Shown: in pieces, positions 45,901-57,800 of the stretch
Position numbering within the stretch: position 1 is the first letter of the stretch
Layout: each line of letters starts with the position of its first letter
From: Azolla caroliniana
Taxonomy: Eukaryota > Polypodiophyta
Direction: 5' to 3'
DNA: 64,000 nucleotides
Assembly (NCBI GenBank): GCA_043228905.1
Contig: JBHGNT010000015.1
Coordinates: 14,384,001 to 14,448,000 of the forward strand
Notes under the pieces: model-generated
Seen by the model: only the letters and a program-made list of their open reading frames with translations
What the model was told of the DNA's origin: nothing
Databases searched by the model: none
Made by a program: the position numbers and the translations under genes

Positions 45901-47000
45901 GGCCTCTTATATGGATACACATCTCTGTATTGTGCTTCATAGTGTGATAAGGCAACTCAAGACTTTTTCACATCAATTGTATTATCAGGATATGGAGTCG
46001 AAGTCTATATGATGTTTATGTCAGGAGGGGATACCCGAAGACCAGTTTTCTGGAAATTCACCTTTAAATTTACTTCCTAAATTATCTAGTTGAAAGCAAA
46101 CTTCATTTGAAGATGAGTCAAATACTTCAGACAAATCATTATTTTCACAGAATTTAACTTCACTTTGATAGTGTGGAGAGGTAAGGTGACATAAAATTAC
46201 CTCAGCTATCAAGTCATCTGCCTAATATTATTCAATTTAGAGTGGGTAAATGTGTGGAGAGGTAGGTTTAAGCATATTCCCCGTTCTACATCCTTGTGCT
46301 CAAATCTAATGGTATTGTGCTAATAACTACTAGAGAGCGTCAGACCTAGAGTCTAAGACCATTCTCTACCAAGAATGACGACAATGGTTGTCCATTGCAT
46401 TCTGAAGAATTGTTTCCCAGATATACATACAACATATGTATCCATGTATGGACGGATTGACGCATGTATGTATGTATGTAAGTAAGTAAGTAAGTTTGTA
46501 TGTATGTATGTAAAGGATGAGAAAGAGTTAGATGAGGCATTACCAAGTATAAGAATGGAATCGGGTAGGGCACCCAAGATCGGAAGGAGAAGGCCGCCGA
46601 TGAGACCCACATCGAGAATGGTGAGGAGAAGCTCACTGCCTTTCGCCATAAGCTTTGCTGCAACATAGAGTAGGTAGGCATAGACTGCCAGGAGGAAGAG
46701 ATTTCCAAGGACTGAATCGGTGCAGGGGAGGAACCCATATGTGGGTTCGCAAGAAGATGATGATTTGATGGAAGATGCATTAGTATCTGATGAAGTGGAC
46801 CCTGGAATATCTTCTATTATGGCTTCATCCGAGAATGTAGTGTAGCCGATGGAATGGAAGTGGTCATCTGAGAGCAGCAAGGGGCGTGGGCTAAAAGGGG
46901 TAGCTGAAGAAGGAAAGGAAGAAGAGAGTATGAATGATAAAATCATGAACAAAGAGAAGAAGGGTATTGAAAATGAAGAAGAAGAAGAAGAAGAAGCCAT
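39993..47000 (-). CDS. NCL: NCL-type Na+/Ca2+ exchanger with EF-hands (7 exons, 595 aa)
   Basis: A membrane cation/Ca2+ antiporter of the plant NCX-like (NCL) family. Exons on the - strand are 47000-46544, 45093-44893, 44747-44566, 43499-43351, 43158-42927, 42789-42472 and 40241-39993. All introns are GT-AG, and phases join to 1,788 nt. A hydrophobic N-terminus (residues 10-30) looks like a signal peptide. The first exchanger half spans about 97-275 (GGLLLPILGALPDS at 135-148; VGIGLLAGSIVMLL near 170). Two canonical EF-hand loops lie in the cytosolic loop, at 336-347 (DNNGDGLVERKE) and 377-388 (DVNHDEKITFDE). The second half spans 438-595 (PSFFISFVLLPLASNSSEAV near 475; GGVTMN at 516). The EF-hands imply Ca2+ control. 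The ATG at 47,000 is the first in frame. The order and length fit Arabidopsis-type NCL; the membrane of residence is not shown by sequence. Confidence 0.93.
46464..46513. repeat. (TATG)n/(AAGT)n microsatellite in NCL intron 1
   Basis: Short GTAT and AAGT repeats lie 30-80 bp after the exon 1 donor site. They share the repeat family of the long array just upstream of the gene. Confidence 0.9.
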
Positions 47001-47116
47001 GGACTCTCCTTTAATCTCTCCTACTTTACTGAGCACACAGAGAGAGGGAGGTTAGTCTCAGCATTTTACTGCTTGGCTCTTCCTTCGTGGAGTTCAGTTT
47101 GCTTCACTTCCTCTGC

Positions 47117-47267
47117 ATGCATGTATGTATGTATGTATGTATGTATGTATGTATGATTGTTTGTTTGTTTGTTTGTTTGTATGTATGATTGTTTGTTTGT
47201 TTGTATGTATGATTGTTTGTTTGTTTGTATGTATGTATGTTTGTTTGTATGTATGTATGTATGTATG

Positions 47268-47301
<34 letters not shown>

Positions 47302-47509
47302 TGTATGTATGTATGTATGTATGTATGTATGTATGTATGTATGTATGTTTGTTTGTTTGTATGTATGTATGTATGTTTGTGTGTATGTATGTATGTATGT
47401 ATGTATGTATGTATGTATGTATGTATGTATGTATGTATGTATGTATGTATGTATGTATGTATGTATGTATGTATGTATGTATGTATGTATGTATGTATGT
47501 ATGTATGTA

Positions 47510-47567
<58 letters not shown>

Positions 47568-47575
47568 CATTCTTG
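47117..47575. repeat. Long (TATG)n microsatellite upstream of NCL
   Basis: About 460 bp of GTAT tetranucleotides carry interspersed (GTTT)n blocks and end in (GT)n at 47,515-47,556. It begins about 117 bp upstream of the NCL start codon, so it lies in or next to the promoter or 5' UTR. The long Met-Tyr-Val-Cys and Tyr-Ile-His-Thr frames in it are artefacts of the repeat. Confidence 0.97.
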
Positions 47576-49245
47576 CATGTAAGATTGTAGCTTATCTATT
47601 CATACATTCTATTCAGATAAGGGCGTAGACAATATTCTTTTATTTTTGTTTCAAAGATATCCATTCATTAGTACACACTTGCTCCTGTCAAGTGATGGAT
47701 CAGCTACCATCTAAGCCACGAGTGGAATACCTTTCGAGAGACTAATAAACTCAAGATAGGGAGTAATTGTAACATCTGAAACCCCAGTAAACCCATCCCA
47801 TTGTGCTTTTAAAGCATGGACAATGTCCAACCAAATATTATGCACTGCGTCAATTGGCAAGGACCCTTACTATATGAAAAATAAGAATGATCAAGTTGTA
47901 GTATATATTGGGAATTCCTAGTAATTCCCATAATGGTTGCATCTCCTTTCTTCTTCTTAAAATTTGCACAGTCACTAAGGGAACTATGGAGACAATTTCA
48001 TAACAAGTATTGAAATTTTGGTCAAGAGGCACAACATCATAACAGAACACATAGCAAACAAGTGATGTCCAAACCACCATTCCCGACGTGAATACAGATT
48101 GTGGAAAGTAGTTGGCAAAGATTCTAAGAAGACATTTCCATACACCAATTGGGACTCAAGGCATTCCCATAAACAATGCTTCTATGATTCCTATTCATCG
48201 ATCTCAATTAGAGGATACACCCATTTTATGCTTCTATTACCAAGAGGCAAGGGTTGATGCGCAAGCAACCATTGCAAATGAATGATTTAGCATGATTATT
48301 TCCTTGCCCAGAGCTTTCCCTAGGACTTAGAATGAAATTTTCGGAGTAAGACAATGTTGACTCTAGTATTAAAATATTTGGTGAATTAGACAATATGTAT
48401 ACACCTAATTACATAGAATATTGTAAAATTTTGAATTTGTTACTAACAAACAGATCTCTCCACCAATTGGGTCCCATGCTAGCCTAAACTAAGGCTCCTT
48501 ACCTTACACCCACAACTGCCAATGCAACTTTATGTCCTCTTTTGATGGGAGGGCATAGACAAGGTTGTGAAATACATGCTTATGGTTTTGCTTAAGAACT
48601 CCGACCAACTTCTTATAATTGAATGGGCAAGAAAGAAAAAACATTAAACACACACACACACATCACAAATATAGAGTTCCCATAATGCAAAACTTGCAAA
48701 ACAATGATGTGTCAATATATTCCACAAAGATGAGGTTTTTACAACATGAGAGATATATGAGGCTCATGCTTTGCACATTTTATTAGGTCGGCTCTTAAAA
48801 TCTCACGTTAGACTTGCTCTTACAACAAAACATGGAGTGTGTGAATGTACTTTTTCTCCTTTCATTTTCTTTAAATTGAACTTTTGATCGAAAGTTCATT
48901 CAATGGGAAAGAAATGAAATATTAAAATTATTTTGGATGTACGATGTCTAAGATCTAGTATTCAAGCACAGGAAATGAACATTTGTAGTTTAGCTCTTGA
49001 ATTCAGGGAGAGGTGACAATGACATGTGGAGCTACTTCTATTCAACAACATGGAGCTTCTTTAAAGCTACTACATTCATCTCTATTAGCTCATGACTTAA
49101 TGTGGGTAGATTGTTATAATATTTGGAAATAGTAGACATATTCTTAAATTATGGTTGTGTGAGCAATAACATTGGCCAAATAAAGTCTAAGAAACAACAT
49201 TTAATGAAAACATTGGGTTGTTAAATCTAATAAACAATTGGATTA
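47576..49245. other. Intergenic AT-rich DNA, no gene seen
   Basis: There are no long frames with recognisable content. A short (AC)n run lies at about 48,648-48,662. Confidence 0.6.
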
Positions 49246-49830
49246 TGTGGGACTAGGTGAAGTCGGTTTTGGGGCACTTAACCTCTACGGTAGGATCCTT
49301 TAATCCTCCCAAGTGGGAAGGGGCATTTACAAGGCTTCAAGTGTTGGTGGGGGTAAGGGGACATTTGTCTTGCAGACGATTGTTGGCCGTTGGCGGCCAA
49401 GTATGTAATGAGGAAGGGGCAAGCCAGTTTCCGGATATATAATAATATTATTAGTTATAGGAACGGATGGATCCTAACATATTTGTAGCTGGTTGCCGGT
49501 TAGGCACCGTTTTGTAACACAGAACCGGATGCCTATAAAAGGATCCAGGCATCGATGTATTTAGATGATGGAATATTAATATAAGGAAGTTTTGTTATTG
49601 TATATTGGGGATCTTTATGTTCCTATTCCGTTCTACGCTCAATGTATGGATCTTACGTGTGTAATTGATGTGTGTTGTTAATCCGGATACTGAATCAGAA
49701 GATAACCGGTTATGGTTGTTAGTGTTGAATCCCTTACCGTAACCACCCTTTGAAGAAGTGTTCTGAAGGGACACCTTGTGTTAGAGGCAAGTCTAGCCTA
49801 GGAGTAACAACGATTTCAAGACTATAATGT
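49246..49830 (+). repeat. Candidate LTR or promoter-bearing repeat fragment
   Basis: A GC-richer island in AT-rich DNA starts TGTGGGAC and has TATAAAA at 49,534-49,540, with CCGGTT-rich flanks. This resembles a retrotransposon LTR with U3-R-U5 layout. I found no second copy, primer site or target duplication, so the identity is uncertain. Confidence 0.3.
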
Positions 49831-49840
49831 GGAGGAAGAT

Positions 49841-50830
49841 GGCATTATACTTAGATCAATGATACAACCAAAGATCTTGCAATATGCTACATTCTCTAAA
49901 ATAAGGGTCCTTGCTTATGATGGATCTAAGTGGATCATTGACCCACAAGTTGATGCAGTCAAGGAGCATTGGAAATTGAGAGTTTTTTAAAAGAAACCTT
50001 TGATAAGGTTAGAATGGGATACGGGAGAATTTTGGTGGAAAGATTTGTTTGACTGTGCAGGGAAAAGGTGTGGTTTTTTTCAGTACTCAATTAAGATTGG
50101 ATGGGACATTTTGGCAGCTCAACGTAGGACTACACCACTGACTAGTCAATTTTGGACCCATCAAGGGGTCACATCCAAATTCCTAGCAAAGTTTTGGAGG
50201 ACATTATGGAAAAGGAAGCAATATATGAAAATAAATGTCTTCCAATGGCTAGTAATACATAGAGCATTACCAGTCGGCCAGTGGCTGCAACAATCAGCTG
50301 GACCGAGTGCATGCATCTATTGTAGTTGCCAAGTGGAGACATTGAAACATTGCTTGTGGGAATGTCATGTTGCACAACAAGTTTGGAGATGAGTGTTTTG
50401 AATTTTGACCTTTATGTTTAGGAATGGCAGTTTTTCGTGGGGTATGATAGTATGGGCTACAGTGGTACAAATGATGTGACCATATGAGGCGTGTCCAAAT
50501 GATACGATTATTAGAATTCAAAGAGGAAGGATAACGGTGGTGCAACGAAGTGATATGAAAGCTCCTTATATGTTAAAGGCAATGCAAGAAGTATAGGAGC
50601 TGCTATGCACCACCACAATGTGGTTTATTTGGACTTCTAGGTGTTCTGAGGTGTTTGGTAATACTACTGTTCATCCAGTGGAAAGTGTACGGAATGTTTG
50701 GATGCAAAAGGTGCATACCTTGAAAGGGTTGTATGATGAAATTAAAGGTGAGACACATGTTGCAATGTTGCAACACCTCGAATTTATTGCCTATTGAAAG
50801 AATGCCCCTTTTCTCACGTTACAAAATGCA
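49841..50830 (+). pseudogene. LINE 3' part with reverse-transcriptase zinc-binding domain
   Basis: The frame 50,000-50,392 reads FWWKDLFDCAGKRCGF, FWRTLWKRKQYMKINVFQWL, then HRALPVGQWL and CIYCSCQVETLKHCLWEC. This is the zf-RVT arrangement (paired Cys, then HCxxxC) found after LINE reverse transcriptases. Downstream, frames with stops continue to about 50,800 (NTTVHPVESVRNVWMQK). The upstream reverse transcriptase is not present. Confidence 0.75.
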
Positions 50831-50899
50831 AGACCCAAATGGTGATTAGCACCACCAGCAAGTAATGGAGTGGTGGAGTATTGATATTATTTATCCTTT

Positions 50900-52430
50900 A
50901 GGGATGGGGACCTAAGGAAGAATGTAACATACCAATGGTAGCTTGACAATAGGTCAACATGCTTGTAATAACTGTTTATAACTAATGAAAGGATATTTTC
51001 CAGGAAATTAAAAATAAAAAAATCCAATAAACAGCAAGCAAAACCTAAGAAAGAGCACTCAATGTAGTATGTATAGTGCTACTAAATCTAACATTCACTA
51101 TAAAATCTAACAAAATTAATGCAACACTAGATCGCTTTTTTGAGCTTATTTTTGTTTTCTCTAACCTCAATATCACAATTCGCAATAATAAAGTGAGCAT
51201 TAATATGTTGTAACTAATTAGAATTAATGAGAGTTAATCTTCCAATAACCAAAGTTAGTCTACAATAGTTATCTGATGTATGTGGATGATGGATCATTCT
51301 AGACCAACCATGACCAATTTTAATGAATGCACAATCTTATGTATTGGGATGGGAGAGAAGTTGATTGGTCACATTTTTTACAACTTAATGTAAGTTCCAC
51401 AACAAATGACACAAATTGTGAATATTTTGCCATAACATTAAAGAACAATTTCTCTTCTTCTTTTTCCTTGTTTTTTTGGTAAATTTTAGAAGTACACAAG
51501 AAGTCATCCATACCAATATATAATTACGAAAAATGAAAAATAAAGCCCAAAGTCCCGTGTTCCATGGAATTGACAAGATAAGGATCATCTGATTCAACTT
51601 TAACCAATAAATAAATGACTCAAAGTCAAAATTAAATGTTTCAGTATGATAATTGTGTAGTGTATCTAAGAATAGTACTGTATGATTTGACAATAAACAT
51701 AGAGCATTGCACATATTGTGTTTGTGCATGTAGAAATACATATTGTGACACATACACCAAGATGGCCTACTCAGATGGATGACCATTTACAAGCTCTACT
51801 TGTTTACTTGATACTTCACACATTAATGAAGACATTGTGAAGATCAATGTGGTCATACATAGAGCCATGGTGACCATAATACTAAACATAAAAATGATGC
51901 CAGCGATGTTATTCATGCTCTAATTGTAATGCTCACCCTAATCATTAGACAAATTACCATAAATAATTATTATTTCTTCTATGAATATTCTATCAGATTT
52001 ATTCACAAGGCATTGCAAAGTATAAAGTTCTAATTCAATCACTAATTGCATCATCATTGTGGCAAAGTTTGAGCTTAACAATATAGGTAACTCGTGTCCT
52101 CTTCTTCATTAGTTATTAATTCTTCCACATGTTAATAAGTTGTAATAGCTCCTTGGAAAGCATTTAACAAGCATTCACTTTAATGTCAAATTATAATGAC
52201 CAATGAGAATAATCACCTACTCTTGAAGAACGATGGCACTCACATTAAAATAAAAGAGATGTACCCTCAATAGAGATTGCAGATGAAATTTCTATTTTGC
52301 CGCTGGCACGAATACATAAAGATATTATATTCAAGTCAACTTTGCTAGGTAACTTTGTTAAGTCACGCAAGGGAAAGCATTTTCATAAAGATGGACAGAT
52401 GTGATCCATACATTTCAATGCCACACAAGA
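50900..52430. other. AT-rich intergenic DNA, no feature recognised
   Basis: Only short random frames are present on both strands. I see no domain or repeat structure. Confidence 0.55.
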
Positions 52431-52431
52431 A

Positions 52432-52945
52432 AGTATTGATGACGATGATTAGAAGGTTTTGCATCCTCAATAGTAAATGCATTTCCAAATGGGTGGATAG
52501 GCATTGCGAAAGAAAATTGCTTCAACAATGCATACACATCAAGCTTCAATCATTTCCATGTATGCAAGGGCAGTCTAGAAGAATAATTATACATCAAGGT
52601 TAACTAGCAAAGTAAACTTTACCATACATGTACAGCGAGCTTCAATCATTTCCAAGAAGGTATTGATGAAGATGATTAGAAGGTTTTGCATCCTCAATAG
52701 CAAATGCATTTCCAAATGGGTGGATAGGCACTGCGAAAGAGAATTGCTTCAACAATGCACACATCAAGCTTCAATCATTTCCATGTATGCAATGGTACTC
52801 TTAGAAGAATAATTATACATCAAGGTTAACTAGCAAAGTTAACTTTACCATACATGTACAGTGAGCTTCAACCATTTCCAAGTACGATAGGGTACTCGAG
52901 AAGAATCATTATACATCAAGGTTAACTAGCAAAGTTGACTTCAAC
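52432..52945. repeat. Imperfect tandem repeat of about 227 bp, two full and one partial copy
   Basis: GTATTGATGACGATGATTAG at 52,433 recurs as GTATTGATGAAGATGATTAG at 52,660. AAATGGGTGGATAGGCA and ATACATCAAGGTTAACTAGC recur within each copy. A partial third copy runs from about 52,860. There is no coding frame across the units. Confidence 0.88.
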
Positions 52946-54844
52946 AATCACTCCTAATTGAAAGTCAGTTAGACCACAATGCAAGAGACGGACAACTACT
53001 TAAGGCGTCTTTACCTTTGATGTCTGTACCAAACAGATTGTGATCATTATTGGATTTTTTTAATCTTCATAGAATTACATGTATACACACCTCTATCAGT
53101 AATATCAAAACCTTATAACAATAGTTTGGGTTTATCTTATCAAATGCAAGGGGATGCTTTTACAGCAATATGAGATCTGACACGTCTTCTGTTGTATATA
53201 ACATAACCCAGAAGCCCAATATCTTGCACTACATCCAAAATACGTCCCTACCATGCCACCCAAAGTTCAAGCTAAGATGTTGAAAAAATCAATTTAGTGG
53301 AGGGAACGCGATGTTCCTTTCAACAATTATACGAGAGCAGCAAGTACAAGAAAGTGTAAACAAACAATTAACAATTAACATAGTGATTATTAAAATCAGC
53401 TCCTTCAAACACTTTTAACACAGATGTAAAGAGTGATTTCTTGAGTTGGGACTTCCTTACATACAAATTTCGAAATTGTTCATGTGAGGCCAGGCAGCAT
53501 TCATGATGCCATTAAGACTTGTCTTTTGCAACCAACAGCATAGACTTAGTAGTACCTCAAGTCGAGTTTGGTTGAAATGGTTGGGAGTTCAATTCCTTTT
53601 TTAACATGATTTCCATGCTACCAACCTGTACGAAAACACCATGCTTGATGATAGTTTTGGAATTAGGGGCAAGACCCATTCATCTAAAAGCAATGATGAG
53701 AGCTGGCAAGTGAGTCACTAAGGTAAAGGACATGGAGACATCCTCTACAATCAGAATCTAGAACAAGTCCCCAATACGTCACATAAATGCTTGAGCCTTC
53801 ACCCTTTTGCAGTCTTGATCAAGCAAGATAACAGAAACATCTTTAGCATGAGCATGACCATGTGGAAGAAGAGAACCAGGCCCTCAAGGCATGGGTAAAC
53901 ATACTCGACATCCACTTTAATGCAGTGTAGACTCAATGTCAAGAACATAGAGGAGGTGACGAGAAGATTGTACACAAGCATGCAGAAAATAAAGGCAAGA
54001 AACAGATAACTTCATACAAGTAGAAAAATAAACCTCATAATGCACACACAGGAGGGATACAACCAACATCAAATGTTCTCTTCGCTGATGATGATGACAA
54101 AACATCTGATCTGCGTGAGGAGATCCTCCCTCTGATCTCCCTTGATAGTATCATGTGTGGAGTGAGTCACAAGGTCAAAACATCCCACTGATGAGCACAT
54201 CCTAACGGATGGGTCAAGCCATCATTTGTCCCGAAGAGACCCTGTCTCAAGTACTTACACCAATTTTGCCTCCCAAAAAGAACAACACAATCAATTGTGG
54301 AGGAGGAGATCGCCCCACATAAACACAAAGTTGAGAAACTCACGAAGAAGCACCAACCTAGGCAAACGGTAATTCTCAGTGAAGGTCAAGTAATCATTCA
54401 ACAGTTCTGATATCCCAGACCCTCAGCCACCTCTCCACATAATAGCAAACACCATAGGATTTACTGTTTGTGTTTGTTCTACTTTCTACTCTTCCTTGTA
54501 CCCCAACTTATGTCATGAAAGTAGCAGAGTGCTTTGAATGCTTATTTTGGTTCCATAGGCATGTTTTTGGTCTCCCCTGGGGGATGTTTTGGTCAAATGT
54601 CATGACCTTCAACTAAGACCTGATTTCAGCTGACAAATGCTAAGTTCTAACATATGGTAGCATCTTTTATAATGATTATTAGATTCTTGAGGAAGGAGAT
54701 TAACCTTATTTTAAGAATTAATAGTGCTGAACAAAAAATGTTGTTTTTCAATACAAACAGGAAACTCTTCCAGAATCGATCAACCCACAATAGACCTGAA
54801 TTGATCGCACCAGTCTGAATACCATAGCTGATCACATATACTAT
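52946..54844. other. Intergenic DNA, no gene recognised
   Basis: It holds a somewhat GC-richer patch at about 54,110-54,420 without a readable domain. It may be an old transposon fragment; I cannot assign it. Confidence 0.5.
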
Positions 54845-57800
54845 TCAATGTCTCCATTTCTTTGCATGACCATACTCCATTTGTGGCTCAAGAAATCCTC
54901 GGAACTGTTTAACAAAGAAGAGAAACAAATTGAAGACAACTCTGGATGAGAGTAAATATATCTTAGATTTTGCTAGGCAGCAATTTAGCAAGCTCATAGC
55001 GAAAGTTCTGCTTTGGTCTACAGAGATTACATCACAATTATAACACAGTATCTACTAAGTCTACAGAGTTGCCAATCAGGCTAAAGAAACCTCCTCAGTA
55101 ATAGGTGAGGAATTGGCTACAACAGGCAAAACTCAAGATTGTGCCAAGTTATTGCTCATTGTACATTTTGACATTGACCTCGATTTAGGGAAATTCATTT
55201 AGAAAATGCTTATTTGTATTCAAAATTACCTATATCTGGTGGGTCGAACTGAGGCAACTAACCATACGAAAATTAAAATTTCGCATGTAATTAATACCTT
55301 AGGCAATAATTGCAATATGAGTTTTGTTAAATGCAGACTTGCTACTTTTTCTCTCGAATAAAAAAGTGTTCATGTTACTTTTCACTGTCTAATAAAAAGT
55401 GTTGATCCATTAATAAATATCACTAATTATGCTTTTAACTTGAAACTGAGAACATTGTAATTGAGAGAATCAGACACTCATTGTACAAACTGACTTCTTG
55501 TTAGAACGTGGACTTGGCAGTCATTAGGATTAAATATTATTCTATTAGTAGATGCTTCAATGTGAGATTGCACATAGCTTTGCCCTTCACAAAGACGACG
55601 ACTGACACCAATGAAGATCATTACAACAAATGAGGGATCAGGCAAATGTTGGATAGAGTGACTTCTCCAGATTCAAATAATAAATAAAAGAAAGAAGGTG
55701 AAGGAATAAACAAACAAATGAAGTCATATTACTATTACCAGAAGTCTACCAGATTTTGGAGGATTTGAGTAGAAAGATGTCTTGATCTAAGAACTAAAAC
55801 TAACCATGACAGCATTCCAACAACGAGATAATAGAATAAGACTTCAAAGCCAATTCATGATCTTGGCATTTTCAAGTTGTGTTACTATTACTTCAGAACT
55901 ATATCTAAGAAGCTAGAATACAGACTAAGATCATGATGAATACATTTCCACGTCGATCATGATGAATACATTTCCACATCGATCATGATGAATACATTTC
56001 CACATCGATCATGATGAATACATTTCCACATCGATTAGAAAGCTTCATGCCCCTTCATGACCTAGGGGTTTTATTTAGTAATATGGATCCATACTTTGAA
56101 CTTAATTGAAGAGAAATCAATTTCTTTGCCAGAAGATAAGAAGGAATAAAAAGGTCAATGAATAGAGCTCCAACACAGTGATCACAATCAGCGCTGTCAC
56201 AAACATAGTATTCTCACCGGGATCTCATACTTCCAGCAGCTAAACAGTAATTGCATTAATTAATGTAGCGACTCAAACAGGATCATAAAGAATAGAAGAA
56301 AGAATACCTTGGATCCATCTGCTGTCCACCGTGCTCCATAACCTTCTCTCACCCGAATTTCGAAGACATGTAAATCTGGAGGTACAAAATGGACATTCAA
56401 CCAGTATGCATTCTCCATTATCTGAGTAATGATATTCAGTGCTAGCATGTTTTTCACATCATCTGCATTCCGATACACAAGTACACACATAACTCTCAAA
56501 TGGACAAAAATACATATGATAGAAGAAACTCTTCAAACATCAATAATCAAACTAGAAGGACTGTAACATCATCTTAGAAGATGGATATCTCCAGAGTATC
56601 CTGTGGACACAATTTGCAGCAGGCGATCAGTATCTAGAATTTCTGACGCAAATTGACACAATTTGATTATCCAAGATTTCCAACACCATTTTCATGTGAG
56701 CTTATATTGATCAGTATACGCTTTTAATCTACATTATTACAATAATGTAATTGAAGATTTATTTAGCTGTTATTAAAGCTAAGGGAACGCTATTAGATTC
56801 AATCATAACACTCATTGAAATTCGATCAATATAATTGTTACATGGTGTAGCATGCACAAAACAGATCAGATGTTAGGGAAAGTTGTAGACTGTGTCTAGA
56901 ATTACTGATATATTTTGACAAAGACCATTTATGCAATTGGCAAGATTTTAGAATGAACTTGCATGCATCATTAATAAGATTCCAAATCTTGCTTATACCA
57001 GCAAATTTCAGGCAAGATTTGCAATTATTCTTAACCGCCTCTAATGCACCCAATTTAGAGAATATCCTTTTCAGTCATCAAGCATCATGTTGCACTATTA
57101 AAACCACATTGCCTACAGACCCTTGTCTCAAACCAACATCGTGTCAAACGCAAAATCATGGAGATTGCAAGTTAGTAGATGCAGGCATCATATTTGCCCT
57201 TGGCAAAGAAAAGTATAGCCTTTATGGTATCAGGCAAACAATACTTCTAGCATCAGATTCCAAGCTTTTGTTTCATCCATCTTTCAAATGAAACCAACTA
57301 AGTGCCTCACTTAAGTTGAGATTTTGCAATTTCAATGTGACAATGCGCATTGAGAAGAGATGATGCTTCAATCATAACACCAGATGATGATTTCACTTGA
57401 GATCAAGTTTTCTGAGTTAAGTATGTGCGTATATATTGATTCTATTGCTTAAAATGGAGGATTTGCATTCTAAGCATCACGCCCAAAAGAAATGATCATA
57501 CCACTTCCTGAGAAATGGCCCCACCAGCCAGATATGCTTCGATGGACATGCTTTGCCAAGGCCCTTGCACCAACTGTTAATTTACAGCCTGAAATCTTTA
57601 CAACAGAGTTTACTTCGAAACATAAAAACATTTCATATATCTTTAAATTCGGAACATGAATATTTACATGGGAACTTACATCTGTGCAGTTAAATGCTAA
57701 AAATGATCCCAATAGAGTAGCCCACCCAGGAGATAAGGCATCTTTGACACTTCCAACTGTGCACCGAAATCCCATCAAAGCCTTAATACCGTCTACGCCT

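Noticed and set aside
47066-47628. Long frames rich in Met-Tyr-Val-Cys (+) and Tyr-Ile-His-Thr (-)
   Set aside because: They are translations of the tetranucleotide microsatellite; all frames stay open because the repeat lacks stops.
56953-57291. 112-aa + strand frame
   Set aside because: It lies in intron 4 of the - strand 274-aa gene and shows no domain-like pattern.
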